Positions 10,461-19,245 of a stretch of 55,556 bases of DNA are shown here, piece after piece; positions within the stretch are counted from its first letter, which is position 1, and the number at the start of each line of letters is the position of its first letter. The stretch is from Limnohabitans sp. (lineage in GTDB: Bacteria; Pseudomonadota; Gammaproteobacteria; Burkholderiales; Burkholderiaceae_C), in NCBI GenBank assembly GCA_009693505.1, contig SHXD01000015.1:1-55556 (forward strand). Direction: 5' to 3'. The notes under the pieces were generated by a model that worked only from the letters and a program-made list of their open reading frames with translations, did not search any database and had not been told where the DNA came from. Made by a program: the position numbers and the translations under genes.

Positions 10461-10970
10461 TTACTTTTCAGCCACCCAGTGCCCCGACTTACCGCCTTGC
10501 TTTTCTAACAGCTTCACATCGGTGATGATCATGCCGCGATCTGTGGCTTTGCACATGTCATAAATGGTCAGCAAGGCCACTTGCACGGCGGTGAGGGCTT
10601 CCATTTCCACGCCTGTTGGCCCCACTGTTTCGGCGGTTGCTTTGCAGACGATGGTCGGAATGCTTCCTTCTGACAAAACTTCAAACTCAAGCGCAACACG
10701 CGTGAGCGCCAAAGGGTGACACAAAGGAATCAAGTCAGAGGTTCGCTTGGCACCCTGAATGCCAGCAATTCGGGCAATGCCTAGTACATCGCCCTTTTTG
10801 GCAGTCCCGGCCTGCACCAATGCCAATGTACTAGGCAACATTTGGATTCGGCCAATAGCTACTGCCACACGATGGGTGGAGGCTTTGGCACCTACATCTA
10901 CCATATGGGCTTGACCTTGAGCGTCAAAATGAGTCAAGGGTGAGGGTGTATTTGGCAGAGAATGAGGCAT
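10461..10970 (-). CDS. moaC: Cyclic pyranopterin monophosphate synthase MoaC
   Basis: MoaC works with MoaA in the first step of molybdenum cofactor synthesis, turning the GTP-derived cyclic intermediate into cyclic pyranopterin monophosphate. The 169-residue protein has the N-terminal [18 protein letters not shown], the central [13 protein letters not shown] and the C-terminal [31 protein letters not shown], all hallmark MoaC motifs. The start at 10970 is chosen over one at 11090 because it matches family length and the extra N-terminal 40 residues have no MoaC character. No other moa gene is adjacent. It is divergent from the M48 protease gene. Confidence 0.97.
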   Translation of the reverse strand: MPHSLPNTPSPLTHFDAQGQAHMVDVGAKASTHRVAVAIGRIQMLPSTLALVQAGTAKKGDVLGIARIAGIQGAKRTSDLIPLCHPLALTRVALEFEVLSEGSIPTIVCKATAETVGPTGVEMEALTAVQVALLTIYDMCKATDRGMIITDVKLLEKQGGKSGHWVAEK

Positions 10971-11071
10971 GACAATGGGCTGGAAAATTGGTAAAAACCA
11001 TTTACAAACGGTTGACGTAGTTCGAGCATGATACGGTTTTCGGATTCTCCATCCTTGTTGGTATAAATACT

Positions 11072-12658
11072 TTGAATCTTGCGCACTCAAAATCTAAGCC
11101 CCTGATGGCATTGCTGGCCGCCTCCCTTTGGATGACGCCGGTGTGGTCTCAGTTGCCCACATCAGCAGCCACAGGAAGCCTTCCCTCATTGGGCGATGGC
11201 GCGGACATCACTTTAAGCGCAGAACGCAAATTAGGCGACCGCATTGCGCGCGAGTTGTTCAGGGATCCTGATTATCTGGAAGATCCAGTCTTAGATGAGT
11301 ATTTGCAAAACATCTGGCAGCCGCTTGTCAAGGGCGCTCAAGCGCGAGGCGAGTTGTCCCCCGAATTACAAGAGCGCTTCGCTTGGAGAATTTTGATAGG
11401 GCGCGATCGATCGGTTAACGCATTTGCCTTACCGGGTGGCTACTTGGGCATTCACTTAGGGCTGATCAGTGTCGTCACCACGCGCGATGAGTTGGCTTCC
11501 GTCATGGCCCATGAGCTTAGCCACGTCACGCAAAGACACATCTCTCGGTCCATGGGTGATCAAGCGCGCATGACCCCCTGGCTCATTGGCGCCATGATCT
11601 TGGGCATGTTGGCTGCCAGCAAAAGTGCACAAGGCGCGCAGGCCATGATTGTGGGCGGTCAAGCCATGGCTGCACAATCGCAGCTGAACTTCTCACGTGA
11701 CATGGAACGGGAAGCCGATCGAATTGGGTATGGCGTGATGTCTGAAGCTGGCTTTGACACGCTCGGTTTTGTCACCATGTTTGGTAAATTGCAGCAGGCA
11801 GCTGGTTTGAACGACAGCGGCTCGTTTCCCTATTTGCGAAGCCACCCCTTAAGCAGCGAACGCATGGCCGACATGCAGTCACGTCAACAGCTGCAAACAC
11901 CGCGTCCAGCCAATTTGGAAAGCGATCTGATTCAAGCCATGATGTCTTCTAGGGCTCGCGTTTTAGCACAGCCAGGCGTCGATGCACTTCGCGCATGGGC
12001 CAATGAGGCAGCTGACACACACATCGACAAGCAAGTGCTAACCAAGCGCATGGGCATTTTGTATGGTGCCGCTTTGTCTTGGATGCAATTGCGGGATATG
12101 GCGCAAGCCCGCGCTTTGATACCTCGCATGCGACAAGCTGCCGGAGATTACGCCACTGCGCTGCGTTTAGTTCGTTTGTTCGAATCAGAACTGGCCTTCA
12201 AAGAGGATGACATGCGCGGTGCGGTTCGCGCCTTAAGTGCAACAGCCAACCAGGCTAATCGCCAATGGCCTCGCCCTGAACTCATTGCTTTGGCACAGGC
12301 AAGTGCTCGCTTGCATGCGACTTCAACATCGGTAGAGACTGCACAGCTATTGGCCAACAGCATTGCGGCGCTCCAAGCTTTGGTTTTGCAAAACCCTCAA
12401 GATGCTCAAGCATGGCAGGTGCTGGCCACCACTTTGGCTGCACAAGGTAGGCCCTTGTCATCCTTGCGCGCTGAGGGTGAGGTGCAAATTGCGCGCATGG
12501 ATTTTGGTGCAGCGGTAGACCGATTCAGGGCGGCTCAAGATGCCTCAAGAAGAGGGCCTGCACAAATGGGGGATCACATTGAAGCGTCCATTGTGGACGC
12601 GCGACTGCGATTTGCACAAAGCATTTTGAGAGAGCAAATGTTAGAAAGAGACCGCTGA
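11072..12658 (+). CDS. M48-family metalloprotease with TPR-like C-terminus (BepA-like)
   Basis: A 528-residue periplasmic zinc protease. A signal-like N-terminus ([19 protein letters not shown]) is followed by the M48 catalytic domain with HELSH at residues 147-151 and a downstream glutamate ligand in [10 protein letters not shown]. The second half is helical and repeat-like, as expected of the TPR domain in BepA (YfgC), which helps fold or degrade LptD and other outer-membrane proteins. The long frame starts at TTG 11072. ATG 11105 is an alternative that still keeps a signal peptide, and neither has a good ribosome-binding site. The 3' end converges on the lipoprotein gene at 12675. Confidence 0.88.
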   Translation: MNLAHSKSKPLMALLAASLWMTPVWSQLPTSAATGSLPSLGDGADITLSAERKLGDRIARELFRDPDYLEDPVLDEYLQNIWQPLVKGAQARGELSPELQERFAWRILIGRDRSVNAFALPGGYLGIHLGLISVVTTRDELASVMAHELSHVTQRHISRSMGDQARMTPWLIGAMILGMLAASKSAQGAQAMIVGGQAMAAQSQLNFSRDMEREADRIGYGVMSEAGFDTLGFVTMFGKLQQAAGLNDSGSFPYLRSHPLSSERMADMQSRQQLQTPRPANLESDLIQAMMSSRARVLAQPGVDALRAWANEAADTHIDKQVLTKRMGILYGAALSWMQLRDMAQARALIPRMRQAAGDYATALRLVRLFESELAFKEDDMRGAVRALSATANQANRQWPRPELIALAQASARLHATSTSVETAQLLANSIAALQALVLQNPQDAQAWQVLATTLAAQGRPLSSLRAEGEVQIARMDFGAAVDRFRAAQDASRRGPAQMGDHIEASIVDARLRFAQSILREQMLERDR

Positions 12659-12674
12659 AGGGTGCGCTTCAATC

Positions 12675-13289
12675 TTACTTTGCCCGATTGAGTGGCATAC
12701 AAACACGCCATCCATGGGGACTTTTTTCACAGGTCAAAACTCCCTCTGGCTCTGTCTTGGCATGCTTTTCAAACACCCATTTATGGTTTTTTAGTTTAAA
12801 AACATAGTTGTCTCTGTAGTACACAAAATGACCGTCTTGCCCTGTGTAAAAGTAATCGATGTTGAATTGGATTTGTTGCGCCATGATCTGCCAGTTTTGA
12901 ATGGTTTTCACAGCCAGGAAGGTGTCTGAATTTAAGTTTTCAATGTCGCGAATACTTCTGACTTTGATTTCAGATGCCGGCAACAAGGCGGTTGAAATGC
13001 CATTGCCAAGCTGCGCATTTGTGAAAGCTGCAATGAAAGGCATTGCATCTGAAATTTGCTGAAGTTGCCATGGACTCAAATTCTCGACTCTCAAATTGAA
13101 AGTTTTTTTTTCATTCAAATAGGGGGGCTTGATTTCAAAGGAAATACCGCCAATCCCATCGACATGACCTTTGTCCACAAAATATTCTGTAGCGCATCCT
13201 GACGAGAACAACAAGCCAAACTCCAACACCAAAGACCCCAACAGTTTGCGGTATGTGTGTAAGCGATTCACTTGTTGTTCTCGGTGCAT
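12675..13289 (-). CDS. Putative lipoprotein of unknown function, third gene of the PLA2-like cassette
   Basis: From ATG 13289 the gene gives 204 residues. The N-terminus has basic residues, then a hydrophobic run LLGSLVLEFGLLFSSGC that ends in a lipobox-like SSGC, so the protein is probably lipidated and faces the periplasm. The mature part has alternating polar/aromatic segments (YFYTGQDGHFVYYRDNYVFKL) and a Cys pair near the C-terminus (LTCEKSPHGWRVC). I recognise no family. The start at 13289 lies 8 nt after the stop of the PLA2-like gene and is preferred over 13475, which would overlap that gene. By context it could be an immunity protein or partner for the PLA2-like protein; this is inference. 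Confidence 0.72.
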   Translation of the reverse strand: MHREQQVNRLHTYRKLLGSLVLEFGLLFSSGCATEYFVDKGHVDGIGGISFEIKPPYLNEKKTFNLRVENLSPWQLQQISDAMPFIAAFTNAQLGNGISTALLPASEIKVRSIRDIENLNSDTFLAVKTIQNWQIMAQQIQFNIDYFYTGQDGHFVYYRDNYVFKLKNHKWVFEKHAKTEPEGVLTCEKSPHGWRVCMPLNRAK

Positions 13290-13297
13290 GCCTTGGC

Positions 13298-13693
13298 TCA
13301 ATAACAACTTTGCGCCTGCGCTTGGTTGAAGGCGCTGGCACCGAACAAAGAAACGCTGACGCTGTAAACGCCCGCAATGACATTGCAAGTTAAAGCGTTG
13401 CCGCCTTGTGCGTTGCAGTCTTTTAGGATGTTGTTGGACAGGTTGGTATCGGCTGTGAGCCGACTGAAACCACACGTTGAGTAACTTTGGTCATGTTGAA
13501 AGCAAGCTTGCGACACATCGATGCCAAACAACATGTCGGGCACGTAGGCGTCACTTTTAACGGTGCCGCAACCTGCGCCCAAAGCATTGCCATCTTTTCT
13601 CGCACCATTTGAGGTGCCTGAGTCAAATTTCAAAAAATCCCAAAATCCGCCACCTTGAACTTGGCGTGTGAGTTCGATATTGCATTCTTGCAT
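13298..13693 (-). CDS. Small phospholipase A2-like protein
   Basis: A 131-residue protein preceded by an AAAGGA ribosome-binding site. The core ACFQHDQSYSTCG (C64, H67, D68, Y71, C74), followed by D82 and C93 in ADTNLSNNILKDC, matches the prokaryotic phospholipase A2 pattern CxxHDxxYxxCG...D...C. There His-Asp is the catalytic dyad. A GAGCGT segment at 39-44 could be the calcium loop. The usual Cys after HD is Ser here. No signal peptide is visible, so export by a contact-dependent or other secretion route, or cytoplasmic action, are both open. It is flanked by a 99-residue unknown gene upstream (19 nt) and a lipoprotein gene downstream (8 nt). The fold call rests on the motif only. Confidence 0.68.
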   Translation of the reverse strand: MQECNIELTRQVQGGGFWDFLKFDSGTSNGARKDGNALGAGCGTVKSDAYVPDMLFGIDVSQACFQHDQSYSTCGFSRLTADTNLSNNILKDCNAQGGNALTCNVIAGVYSVSVSLFGASAFNQAQAQSCY

Positions 13694-13712
13694 CTGTTTT
13701 TCCTTTGTTTAT

Positions 13713-14012
13713 TTAAAAATAGTCAATGATCAAAACGTTTGATGGTGCCAAGACCCCTGCCAAATGAATGGGGATCTCTGAGGGGGTGATGGCCGGCATC
13801 AAAACGTCGCTGGCTTGAACCCCCTCAGTGAACACTTCTTTGACAAACAGGGCCTGGAAATCGAGTTGGGCTTGAGGAACCAAGCCAAGCTCTACCAAGC
13901 CCCAAATGACAAAATATGGCCCCTCTAATGAGGCAAAGTCTGCGGCATGCCAAGAAACGAATGACCCCAGGTCTGCGTTGTTGGTGTGTGTGTTTAGAGT
14001 GTTTGTGAACAT
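13713..14012 (-). CDS. Hypothetical 99-residue protein, first gene of the PLA2-like cassette
   Basis: I do not recognise this protein. It is acidic and moderately hydrophobic, with no signal peptide. There is a central segment SLEGPYFVIWGLVELGLVPQ and a C-terminal half rich in Val, Ile, Leu and Pro (PAITPSEIPIHLAGVLAPSNVLIIDYF) that looks like beta structure. Its ATG at 14012 has an A/G-rich upstream stretch (AAAAAGAA). The gene is 19 nt ahead of the PLA2-like gene in the same direction, which argues that it is real and co-expressed. It could be a chaperone or adaptor for the PLA2-like protein, but nothing in the sequence proves that. Confidence 0.55.
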   Translation of the reverse strand: MFTNTLNTHTNNADLGSFVSWHAADFASLEGPYFVIWGLVELGLVPQAQLDFQALFVKEVFTEGVQASDVLMPAITPSEIPIHLAGVLAPSNVLIIDYF

Positions 14013-14154
14013 ATAAAATTCTTTTTATGAATACCAAATAGGTCATCATTTGTAGATCTTAAAGTCGCAAAGCTCTTTTGGCGCTTGCAGCATCAATCTG
14101 AGAAAAACGCCTTTCACAAACCGCTATGATCGCGATCTCCCTTCCAAAGTACCT

Positions 14155-14616
14155 ATGGCTGGCATCCACATCACTGACATCGAAGCGGCCATCAATTACT
14201 GGCGCAAAAAAAACCCCTCTTCAGACGGGGTCACGCTGCCGCGGGAGCTCAGAGCACTCGCAGAGGTTTATGCCTTGATGATTTTTTTCAAAGAGGATGA
14301 GGCTGACGAATTCTCTTTGCCACTCGCGGCGGCAGAGGCTTGGAAAACTTGGTATGCCAGCACGCCCGATACACCCTGCATTGCCATTTGCTCTACGTCA
14401 CAAGGCGACCCTGAATGCAAAGGATGTGGTCGTACTTTTGAAGAAGTTCAGTATTGGACAGAAATGAGTCCGGGGGGAAAAAGATCTGTTTGGCGGCGCA
14501 TCACGTTAGATGGCACCTCATGGCGATTCAATCGCTATGCAGAGCGTGCGTCTGAAGATCGCAGCTTGTCACGTGCTGCGGCAGAAGCGCAAGTGCCGCT
14601 CAAGTTCGCCAACTGA
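14155..14616 (+). CDS. DUF3717 and DUF1289 fusion protein
   Basis: A 153-residue protein with two recognisable small domains. Residues 1-60 (IHITDIEAAINYWRKKNPSS, then ELRALAEVYALMI) match DUF3717, a domain found mainly in Burkholderiales. Residues about 73-115 (TPCIAICSTSQGDPECKGCGRTFEE) match DUF1289, a Cys-rich motif with four cysteines that may bind a metal or Fe-S cluster. In many relatives DUF3717 stands alone, so the fusion is of interest. The function of both domains is unknown. The gene converges on yaeQ with a 1-nt gap between stops and is divergent from the PLA2-like cassette. Confidence 0.85.
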   Translation: MAGIHITDIEAAINYWRKKNPSSDGVTLPRELRALAEVYALMIFFKEDEADEFSLPLAAAEAWKTWYASTPDTPCIAICSTSQGDPECKGCGRTFEEVQYWTEMSPGGKRSVWRRITLDGTSWRFNRYAERASEDRSLSRAAAEAQVPLKFAN

Positions 14617-14617
14617 A

Positions 14618-15178
14618 TTACTTCCAACGCACCACTTCAAGGTGCACGCTGTCTTTTGAATTGCTCAAGGTCAGAGCGCCCTCTTGCACCGTTGCTTGCA
14701 ATTGCATGCTGCGCTCTGCTAACTTGGCCATGGCCTGACTGGCTTCTGTAGGCACGCGCCACACCTGCAGTTTTTCCATGCGAGTGAGCTTGTTTTCAAT
14801 ACCACGCCACCAAACTTCAGCGGCATGGTTGAAGCAATAGACCATGACGGCATCGGCTTTTTGACAAGCCTTGTTCAAGGGTTTGTCTTCGGGCTGACCG
14901 ACTTCCACCCACAAGCGCGTTCGTCCCGTGAAGTCTCGCAAAGACAAATCGGGATCATCGGGGTCGGACAAGCCCGAGCCAAACGCCAACACGCCATCGC
15001 CACTTAAATTGGCTTGTAGTTTGAAGGCATTGAGGGCCAGCGCCAACAGGCGGATCATCATGCGTTCGTCGGTCTCGCTGGGGTGCCGCGCCAGGGTCAG
15101 TGCATGGTCAGCGTAGTAGCTGTTGTCAATGTCGGCTATTGAAAGATTGACTTTGTAGATCGTAGACTTGAGGGCCAT
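14618..15178 (-). CDS. yaeQ: YaeQ family protein
   Basis: A 186-residue protein beginning MALKSTIYKVNLSIADIDNSYY, followed by LARHPSETDERMMIRLLALAL and LWVEVGQPEDKPLNKACQKAD. These are the defining YaeQ segments. YaeQ has a compact fold related to PD-(D/E)xK nucleases; the residues here (E in DERM, D in LSLRD, E-V-G) are consistent with that core. Its biochemical role is unsettled. E. coli and Salmonella YaeQ were once linked to RfaH-like transcription effects, later doubted. It is followed (in the minus direction) only by the convergent DUF1289 gene. Confidence 0.93.
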   Translation of the reverse strand: MALKSTIYKVNLSIADIDNSYYADHALTLARHPSETDERMMIRLLALALNAFKLQANLSGDGVLAFGSGLSDPDDPDLSLRDFTGRTRLWVEVGQPEDKPLNKACQKADAVMVYCFNHAAEVWWRGIENKLTRMEKLQVWRVPTEASQAMAKLAERSMQLQATVQEGALTLSNSKDSVHLEVVRWK

Positions 15179-15203
15179 TGAATGTGAGCTCTATGAGGGC
15201 CAA

Positions 15204-16610
15204 TTAAACGCGTCGGGCCAGCTCAATGGCTTTGCCAACGTAGCTGCCAGGCGTCATGGCCAAGAGTCGGTCTTTTTCTGCTTGCGGTATTTCAAGCTGG
15301 CGAATGAGTCCGTGCAAAGCTTCAGCTGTGACGGTTTTTCCGCGCGTTACTTCTTTCAATTTCTCGTAGGCGCCCGGCACACCATAGCGACGCATGACCG
15401 TTTGAATAGGCTCTGCCAAGACTTCCCATGAGGCCTCCAAATCTTGCGCCAGGGCTTCCTCGTTCAACTCCAGTTTTTTCAAGCCCGTCATGAGCGACGC
15501 ATAAGCCAATGCGGTGTAACCCAGTGCCACGCCCATGTTGCGCAGGACGGTGGAGTCGGTGAGGTCGCGCTGCCATCGACTAACCGGTAGTTTTTCTGAC
15601 AAGTGCTTGAGCACGGCATTGGCCAATCCCAAATTACCTTCTGCATTTTCAAAGTCGATGGGATTGACCTTGTGGGGCATGGTGGACGAGCCAATTTCTC
15701 CGGCTTTAAAGCTTTGTTTGAAATAGCCCAAGCTCACATAACCCCAAATGTCGCGAGACAAATCAATCAAGATGGTGTTGGTGCGCGCCACAGCATCAAA
15801 CAACTCGGCCATGTAATCATGCGGCTCAATTTGAATGCTGTAGGGCTGAAATGACAAACCCAAACCCCAGTGTTCTGCGGAAGCGCCTGCCTCTGTATGT
15901 TCTGGCATTTCGACGACAGATTTGGAAAAGGCCTCCCAATCAAATTCGGGCCATGCAGAAAGGTGCGCGTTGTAATTGCCGACTGCGCCATTCATTTTGG
16001 CCTTGAGTGGCACTGCCGCAATTTTGTCCCGCGTGTTGCGCAATCGAACCACCACGTTGGCGAACTCCTTGCCAACGGTGGTGGGGCTAGCGGTCTGGCC
16101 GTGCGTTCGGCTTAACATGGGCACCGCGGCATAGGCATGCGCCATACTGCGCAATTGTGCAATGATTTCTTCGAGCGCAGGCAAGATGACTTTGTGCCTG
16201 GCGCCTTTGAGTTGCAAGGCATGGCTGGTGTTGTTAATGTCTTCGCTGGTACATGCAAAGTGCACAAACTCCGAGACTTGCTCTAACTCGGGACGGTCTT
16301 TGAATTTGGATTTGATCCAATATTCAACCGCTTTCACATCATGGTTGGTGGTCTTCTCAATGTCCTTGATGGCCAATGCATCTTGCTCAGAAAAGTGCGT
16401 GACCAAACCAGTCAAGTAGCGCCTTGCACCCAAAGACAAGGGTTTGAACTCTGTAAAACCCGCATCCGACATGGCCATGAACCATGCAATCTCAACTTGC
16501 ACACGGCGGTGCATGTAGCCCTGCTCACTCATGAGAGGTCGCAAGGCATTGAGTTTGTTGGCGTAACGACCGTCCAACGGAGAAAGGGCGGAGATAGGAG
16601 AAGAAGTCAT
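15204..16610 (-). CDS. purB: Adenylosuccinate lyase
   Basis: A 468-residue enzyme of the fumarase/aspartase superfamily. It acts twice in purine synthesis: SAICAR to AICAR, and adenylosuccinate to AMP. The superfamily signature GSSTMPHKVNPIDFENAEGN is present in full and holds the flexible catalytic loop Ser. TSEDINNTSHALQL and the RTHGQTASPTTVGKE segment (active-site His) are also clear. The start at 16610 (MTSSPISALSPLDGRY) is chosen because PLDGRY is the conserved N-terminal motif; the in-frame extension to 16712 has no family similarity. The gene is divergent from the GST gene. Confidence 0.98.
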   Translation of the reverse strand: MTSSPISALSPLDGRYANKLNALRPLMSEQGYMHRRVQVEIAWFMAMSDAGFTEFKPLSLGARRYLTGLVTHFSEQDALAIKDIEKTTNHDVKAVEYWIKSKFKDRPELEQVSEFVHFACTSEDINNTSHALQLKGARHKVILPALEEIIAQLRSMAHAYAAVPMLSRTHGQTASPTTVGKEFANVVVRLRNTRDKIAAVPLKAKMNGAVGNYNAHLSAWPEFDWEAFSKSVVEMPEHTEAGASAEHWGLGLSFQPYSIQIEPHDYMAELFDAVARTNTILIDLSRDIWGYVSLGYFKQSFKAGEIGSSTMPHKVNPIDFENAEGNLGLANAVLKHLSEKLPVSRWQRDLTDSTVLRNMGVALGYTALAYASLMTGLKKLELNEEALAQDLEASWEVLAEPIQTVMRRYGVPGAYEKLKEVTRGKTVTAEALHGLIRQLEIPQAEKDRLLAMTPGSYVGKAIELARRV

Positions 16611-16715
16611 GCCCCCATTGTAAGTTCTAGCCCTTACAAGGAAACCCCCTTTGGATTCCTCTAGAATGCAACACTCTAAACCCTGCTTTTTGACTCTATT
16701 TGACAAGAACAAACC

Positions 16716-17330
16716 ATGAAATTGATCGGTTCACCTACCAGCCCCTATGTCCGCAAAGTCTGCATCGTGATGGCAGAAAAAAAACTGGAGTACCGCATGG
16801 TGGCCGAAGATGTTTGGTCAGCCACGACCACCATTCACGCCTCCAACCCGCTAGGCAAGGTGCCTTGTTTGGTGCTTGAGGGCGGTGAGGCCGTATTTGA
16901 CTCTCGCGTGATTGTGGAATATCTGGATACGCTGTCTCCTGTGGGCAAGTTAATTCCAAGCAATGGCCGTGAACGCGCAGAAGTGAAAACGTGGGAGGCC
17001 TTGGCCGATGGTCTACTCGATGCCGCCATATCGGCTCGCATGGAGGCCTCATGGGCACATCGCCCCGCCGATCAACGCAGTCAGGCTTGGATTGACCGTC
17101 AGCTTGACAAAATAAACAAGGCCCTGCGCGCCATGTCACAAGGCTTGGCAGAAAAGCCATACTGCTCAGGTGCACACCTTAGTTTGTCAGACATTGCGGT
17201 TGGTTGCGCGCTGGGTTATTTGGACTTCCGTTTTTCCAACGTTCAATGGCGAAACACGTACCCCAACCTTGACAAGCTGCACGAAAAACTCATGCAACGT
17301 CAAAGCTTCATTGACAGCGTGCCCAAGTAA
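16716..17330 (+). CDS. Glutathione S-transferase family protein
   Basis: A 204-residue protein with the N-terminal thioredoxin-like domain MKLIGSPTSPYVRKVCIVM, in which the Ser of SPTSPYVRK is the likely glutathione-activating residue. NPLGKVPCLVLEGGEAVFDSRVIVEYLD gives the cis-Pro (VP) and the ExS-like glutathione-binding site (DSR). The C-terminal helical domain contains AHLSLSDIAVGCALGYLDFR with the helix-capping Asp. The type resembles the YibF/GstB group of small stress-related GSTs. The substrate is unknown. Its stop codon directly abuts that of the SnoaL-like gene on the other strand. Confidence 0.93.
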   Translation: MKLIGSPTSPYVRKVCIVMAEKKLEYRMVAEDVWSATTTIHASNPLGKVPCLVLEGGEAVFDSRVIVEYLDTLSPVGKLIPSNGRERAEVKTWEALADGLLDAAISARMEASWAHRPADQRSQAWIDRQLDKINKALRAMSQGLAEKPYCSGAHLSLSDIAVGCALGYLDFRFSNVQWRNTYPNLDKLHEKLMQRQSFIDSVPK

Positions 17331-17768
17331 TCAGCTGCTATTGGCACGCTTTTTAAGCCAGCGCATCAAGCCTCCCACCCAAGGTAGCTTTTCGTAAAGC
17401 TCCTCGGCGGCGTCCCAATAATCTCGGTGCAAGGTGATGCGCAATTGATCATCCAACACCAAGTGCGTGGTGCCCTTCACCACTTGCTCTGTGATGGTGT
17501 CAAACCGTTTGAATCGAAACTTGAAATCCCAGGTCATAAAAGCTTGATGGTCATCAACCACCTGCGCTGTGATGACAAAGCGCGGGTTCTCAAGGGACTC
17601 GTACATGTGCAGAAAAATCTGCTCAATGGCTTCGATGCCATGTACTTGGTTAAAGGGGTCTTTGAAATGCGCCGTTGGACTGTAAAAGTTTTTCAGTTGC
17701 GCCACACTCTGCGGACGGAGTTCCTCAAAGAACTGGGCTATTTGTGCAAATGTTTCGCGCTGGTTCAT
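17331..17768 (-). CDS. SnoaL/NTF2-like protein, last gene of the lipid operon
   Basis: A 145-residue single-domain protein of the nuclear transport factor 2-like (SnoaL) fold, recognised from the pattern of an N-terminal helix, FYSPTAHFKDPFNQVHGIEAIEQIFLHMYESL, then long beta strands (FVITAQVVDDHQAFMTWDFKFRFK and THLVLDDQLRITLHRDYWDAAEELY). The pocket-lining Asp in FKDPF and the HRDYWD segment are typical. ATG 17768 is used rather than TTG 17774. It lies 2 nt after the SDR stop, so it is translationally coupled to the operon. Relatives often sit beside the same SDR/CFA genes. The reaction, if any, is unknown. Confidence 0.85.
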   Translation of the reverse strand: MNQRETFAQIAQFFEELRPQSVAQLKNFYSPTAHFKDPFNQVHGIEAIEQIFLHMYESLENPRFVITAQVVDDHQAFMTWDFKFRFKRFDTITEQVVKGTTHLVLDDQLRITLHRDYWDAAEELYEKLPWVGGLMRWLKKRANSS

Positions 17769-17770
17769 GA

Positions 17771-18634
17771 TCAAAGTCCGGTAAACCGTCGAACCAATGC
17801 AAAGTAAACGCGATAGGGCAGCAAGCGCATTAACTTCAACCAGCCTGTAAATCGCTTGGGGAAATGAATGTCAAACAAGCCTTCTGCCCAACCTGCCAAC
17901 ATGGCTTTTGCAGCCTCCTCCGGTGAAATCAGAGCGGGCATTTGAAAATTGTTTTGTGCCGTCAAAGGAGTGGCCACAAAACCTGGGTTGACCACACTCA
18001 CCCCAATGCCTTTGTCTTGCAAATCCATGTACAAGGTTTCGGCCAGGTGCGTCATGGCAGCCTTGGTGGGTCCATATGCCAAGCCATTGGGTAAACCACG
18101 CCAACCAGCCACGCTGCTGACCAAGCTAATGTGGCCGTGGGCTTGCTGCAAAAAGACGGGCAACACAGCGTCTAAAACCCGCAGCATGCCGTTGTAATTC
18201 ACATCCTGATGCCTGAGCATGTCATTCAAATCAAACTCAGTTGCGCGCTGAGCGCGGTAGTGCCCAGCGCAATACAGCACCAAGTCTAAAGGGCCGCCTT
18301 CGGCAACTTGCCGCGCAACATACTTCACTTGCAAGGCATCGGTCACGTCCAATGACATTAACGCCACGGGCAAGCCCTTCGTCTTGCAGACTGCGGCCCA
18401 CTCGGACAAGGTGCCTAAATCGCGCGCCGAAACAATCACATGCGCACCAGCGGCCTGCATTGCTTTGGCGCAAGCCAAACCAATGCCGCTAGAAGCACCG
18501 ACCAACCAAACACGGCGACCTTGCCAATTCTGAATGGGCTGATTCATCGGAGCGCCCCATAGTCGCTTGGCGGGTGCAACTGGCGGCGTTGTGCTGTCGA
18601 CAGGCGGCGTCATTTTGGCAGCCTGAAGACTCAT
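17771..18634 (-). CDS. Short-chain dehydrogenase/reductase
   Basis: An SDR of 287 residues from ATG 18634. The nucleotide-binding motif VWLVGASSGIGLACAKAM is near residue 40. The catalytic Ser is in SLVSSVAGWRG and the YxxxK pair in LAYGPTKAAMTHLAE. About 35 extra residues precede the Rossmann fold; ATG 18544 is an alternative start that would remove them. The 18634 start is favoured because its ATG overlaps the TGA of the DUF3833 gene (ATGA), the coupling used repeatedly in this operon. The substrate is probably a lipid or lipid-derived carbonyl, judging by the neighbours. Confidence 0.92.
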   Translation of the reverse strand: MSLQAAKMTPPVDSTTPPVAPAKRLWGAPMNQPIQNWQGRRVWLVGASSGIGLACAKAMQAAGAHVIVSARDLGTLSEWAAVCKTKGLPVALMSLDVTDALQVKYVARQVAEGGPLDLVLYCAGHYRAQRATEFDLNDMLRHQDVNYNGMLRVLDAVLPVFLQQAHGHISLVSSVAGWRGLPNGLAYGPTKAAMTHLAETLYMDLQDKGIGVSVVNPGFVATPLTAQNNFQMPALISPEEAAKAMLAGWAEGLFDIHFPKRFTGWLKLMRLLPYRVYFALVRRFTGL

Positions 18635-19245
18635 GGCTTGCCTCCAGCGGCGACGGGCTCGCGCCGAGTGAAAGACAAAGTGACTTCGCCCAAAGAAAGG
18701 CCCAACTTGCTCATGACCGCTTTGTTCAACATCACTCGGTCGTCCATCAAATACATCCAATCGTCAAATTGAACATGCCAAACCGAGCCGTCAACGGGCA
18801 AGGCCAAGGTGTATTGCCATTGAAATGCATTGCCTTGTGTTTGGCCCGAAGCCATACCCACCACATCGTCTGCGCGGCCTTCGTATCTGCCATTGGGCAG
18901 GGCCGTCATGCGCCAGATCCTGCGTTGTTGTGTGCCGTCTGAATAGGTAAAGGCTTCATCCAGCACGCCTTCGTCACCTTGCCACTTGCAATCCATGACC
19001 ACCGTGAATCTTTTGACCACGCGGCCGCTTCGATCGGTGAAGAGACCCCATGCGTCCACTGTCCCGTTGAAGTACGTGCGCAAATCTAAAGCAGGTGTTT
19101 GTGCCGCATAGTCAGAAATTTGAGGGCCCGCACAAGCCGATAAAGCCAGCACGCTACCAGCCGCCAAGCTAACTGTGCTTGCGCGAGCGAGAAAAGGCGC
19201 AGTCAAACCCTGCGTCATATTTTGTAACCACAGACGTCTGTTCAT
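18631..19245 (-). CDS. DUF3833 lipoprotein
   Basis: A 204-residue protein. The signal peptide ends in a lipobox, ALSACAGPQ, so the mature protein starts at a lipidated Cys. The body contains TPALDLRTYFNGTVDAWGLF, VDCKWQGDEGVLDE-like text and WHVQFDDWMYLMDDRVMLNKAVMSKLGL, which are the DUF3833 hallmarks. DUF3833 proteins are regular members of the clusters that contain a CFA-like methyltransferase, an FAD amine oxidase and DUF1365. The fold is lipocalin-like beta structure by appearance, which suggests lipid handling in the periplasm. The start overlaps the MFS stop and the stop overlaps the SDR start, each by 4 nt. Confidence 0.9.
   Translation of the reverse strand: MNRRLWLQNMTQGLTAPFLARASTVSLAAGSVLALSACAGPQISDYAAQTPALDLRTYFNGTVDAWGLFTDRSGRVVKRFTVVMDCKWQGDEGVLDEAFTYSDGTQQRRIWRMTALPNGRYEGRADDVVGMASGQTQGNAFQWQYTLALPVDGSVWHVQFDDWMYLMDDRVMLNKAVMSKLGLSLGEVTLSFTRREPVAAGGKP

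Noticed and set aside
13825..14049. 74-codon minus-strand frame overlapping the 99-residue gene
   Set aside because: It overlaps the better-supported frame 13713-14012, whose spacing to the PLA2-like gene suits an operon.
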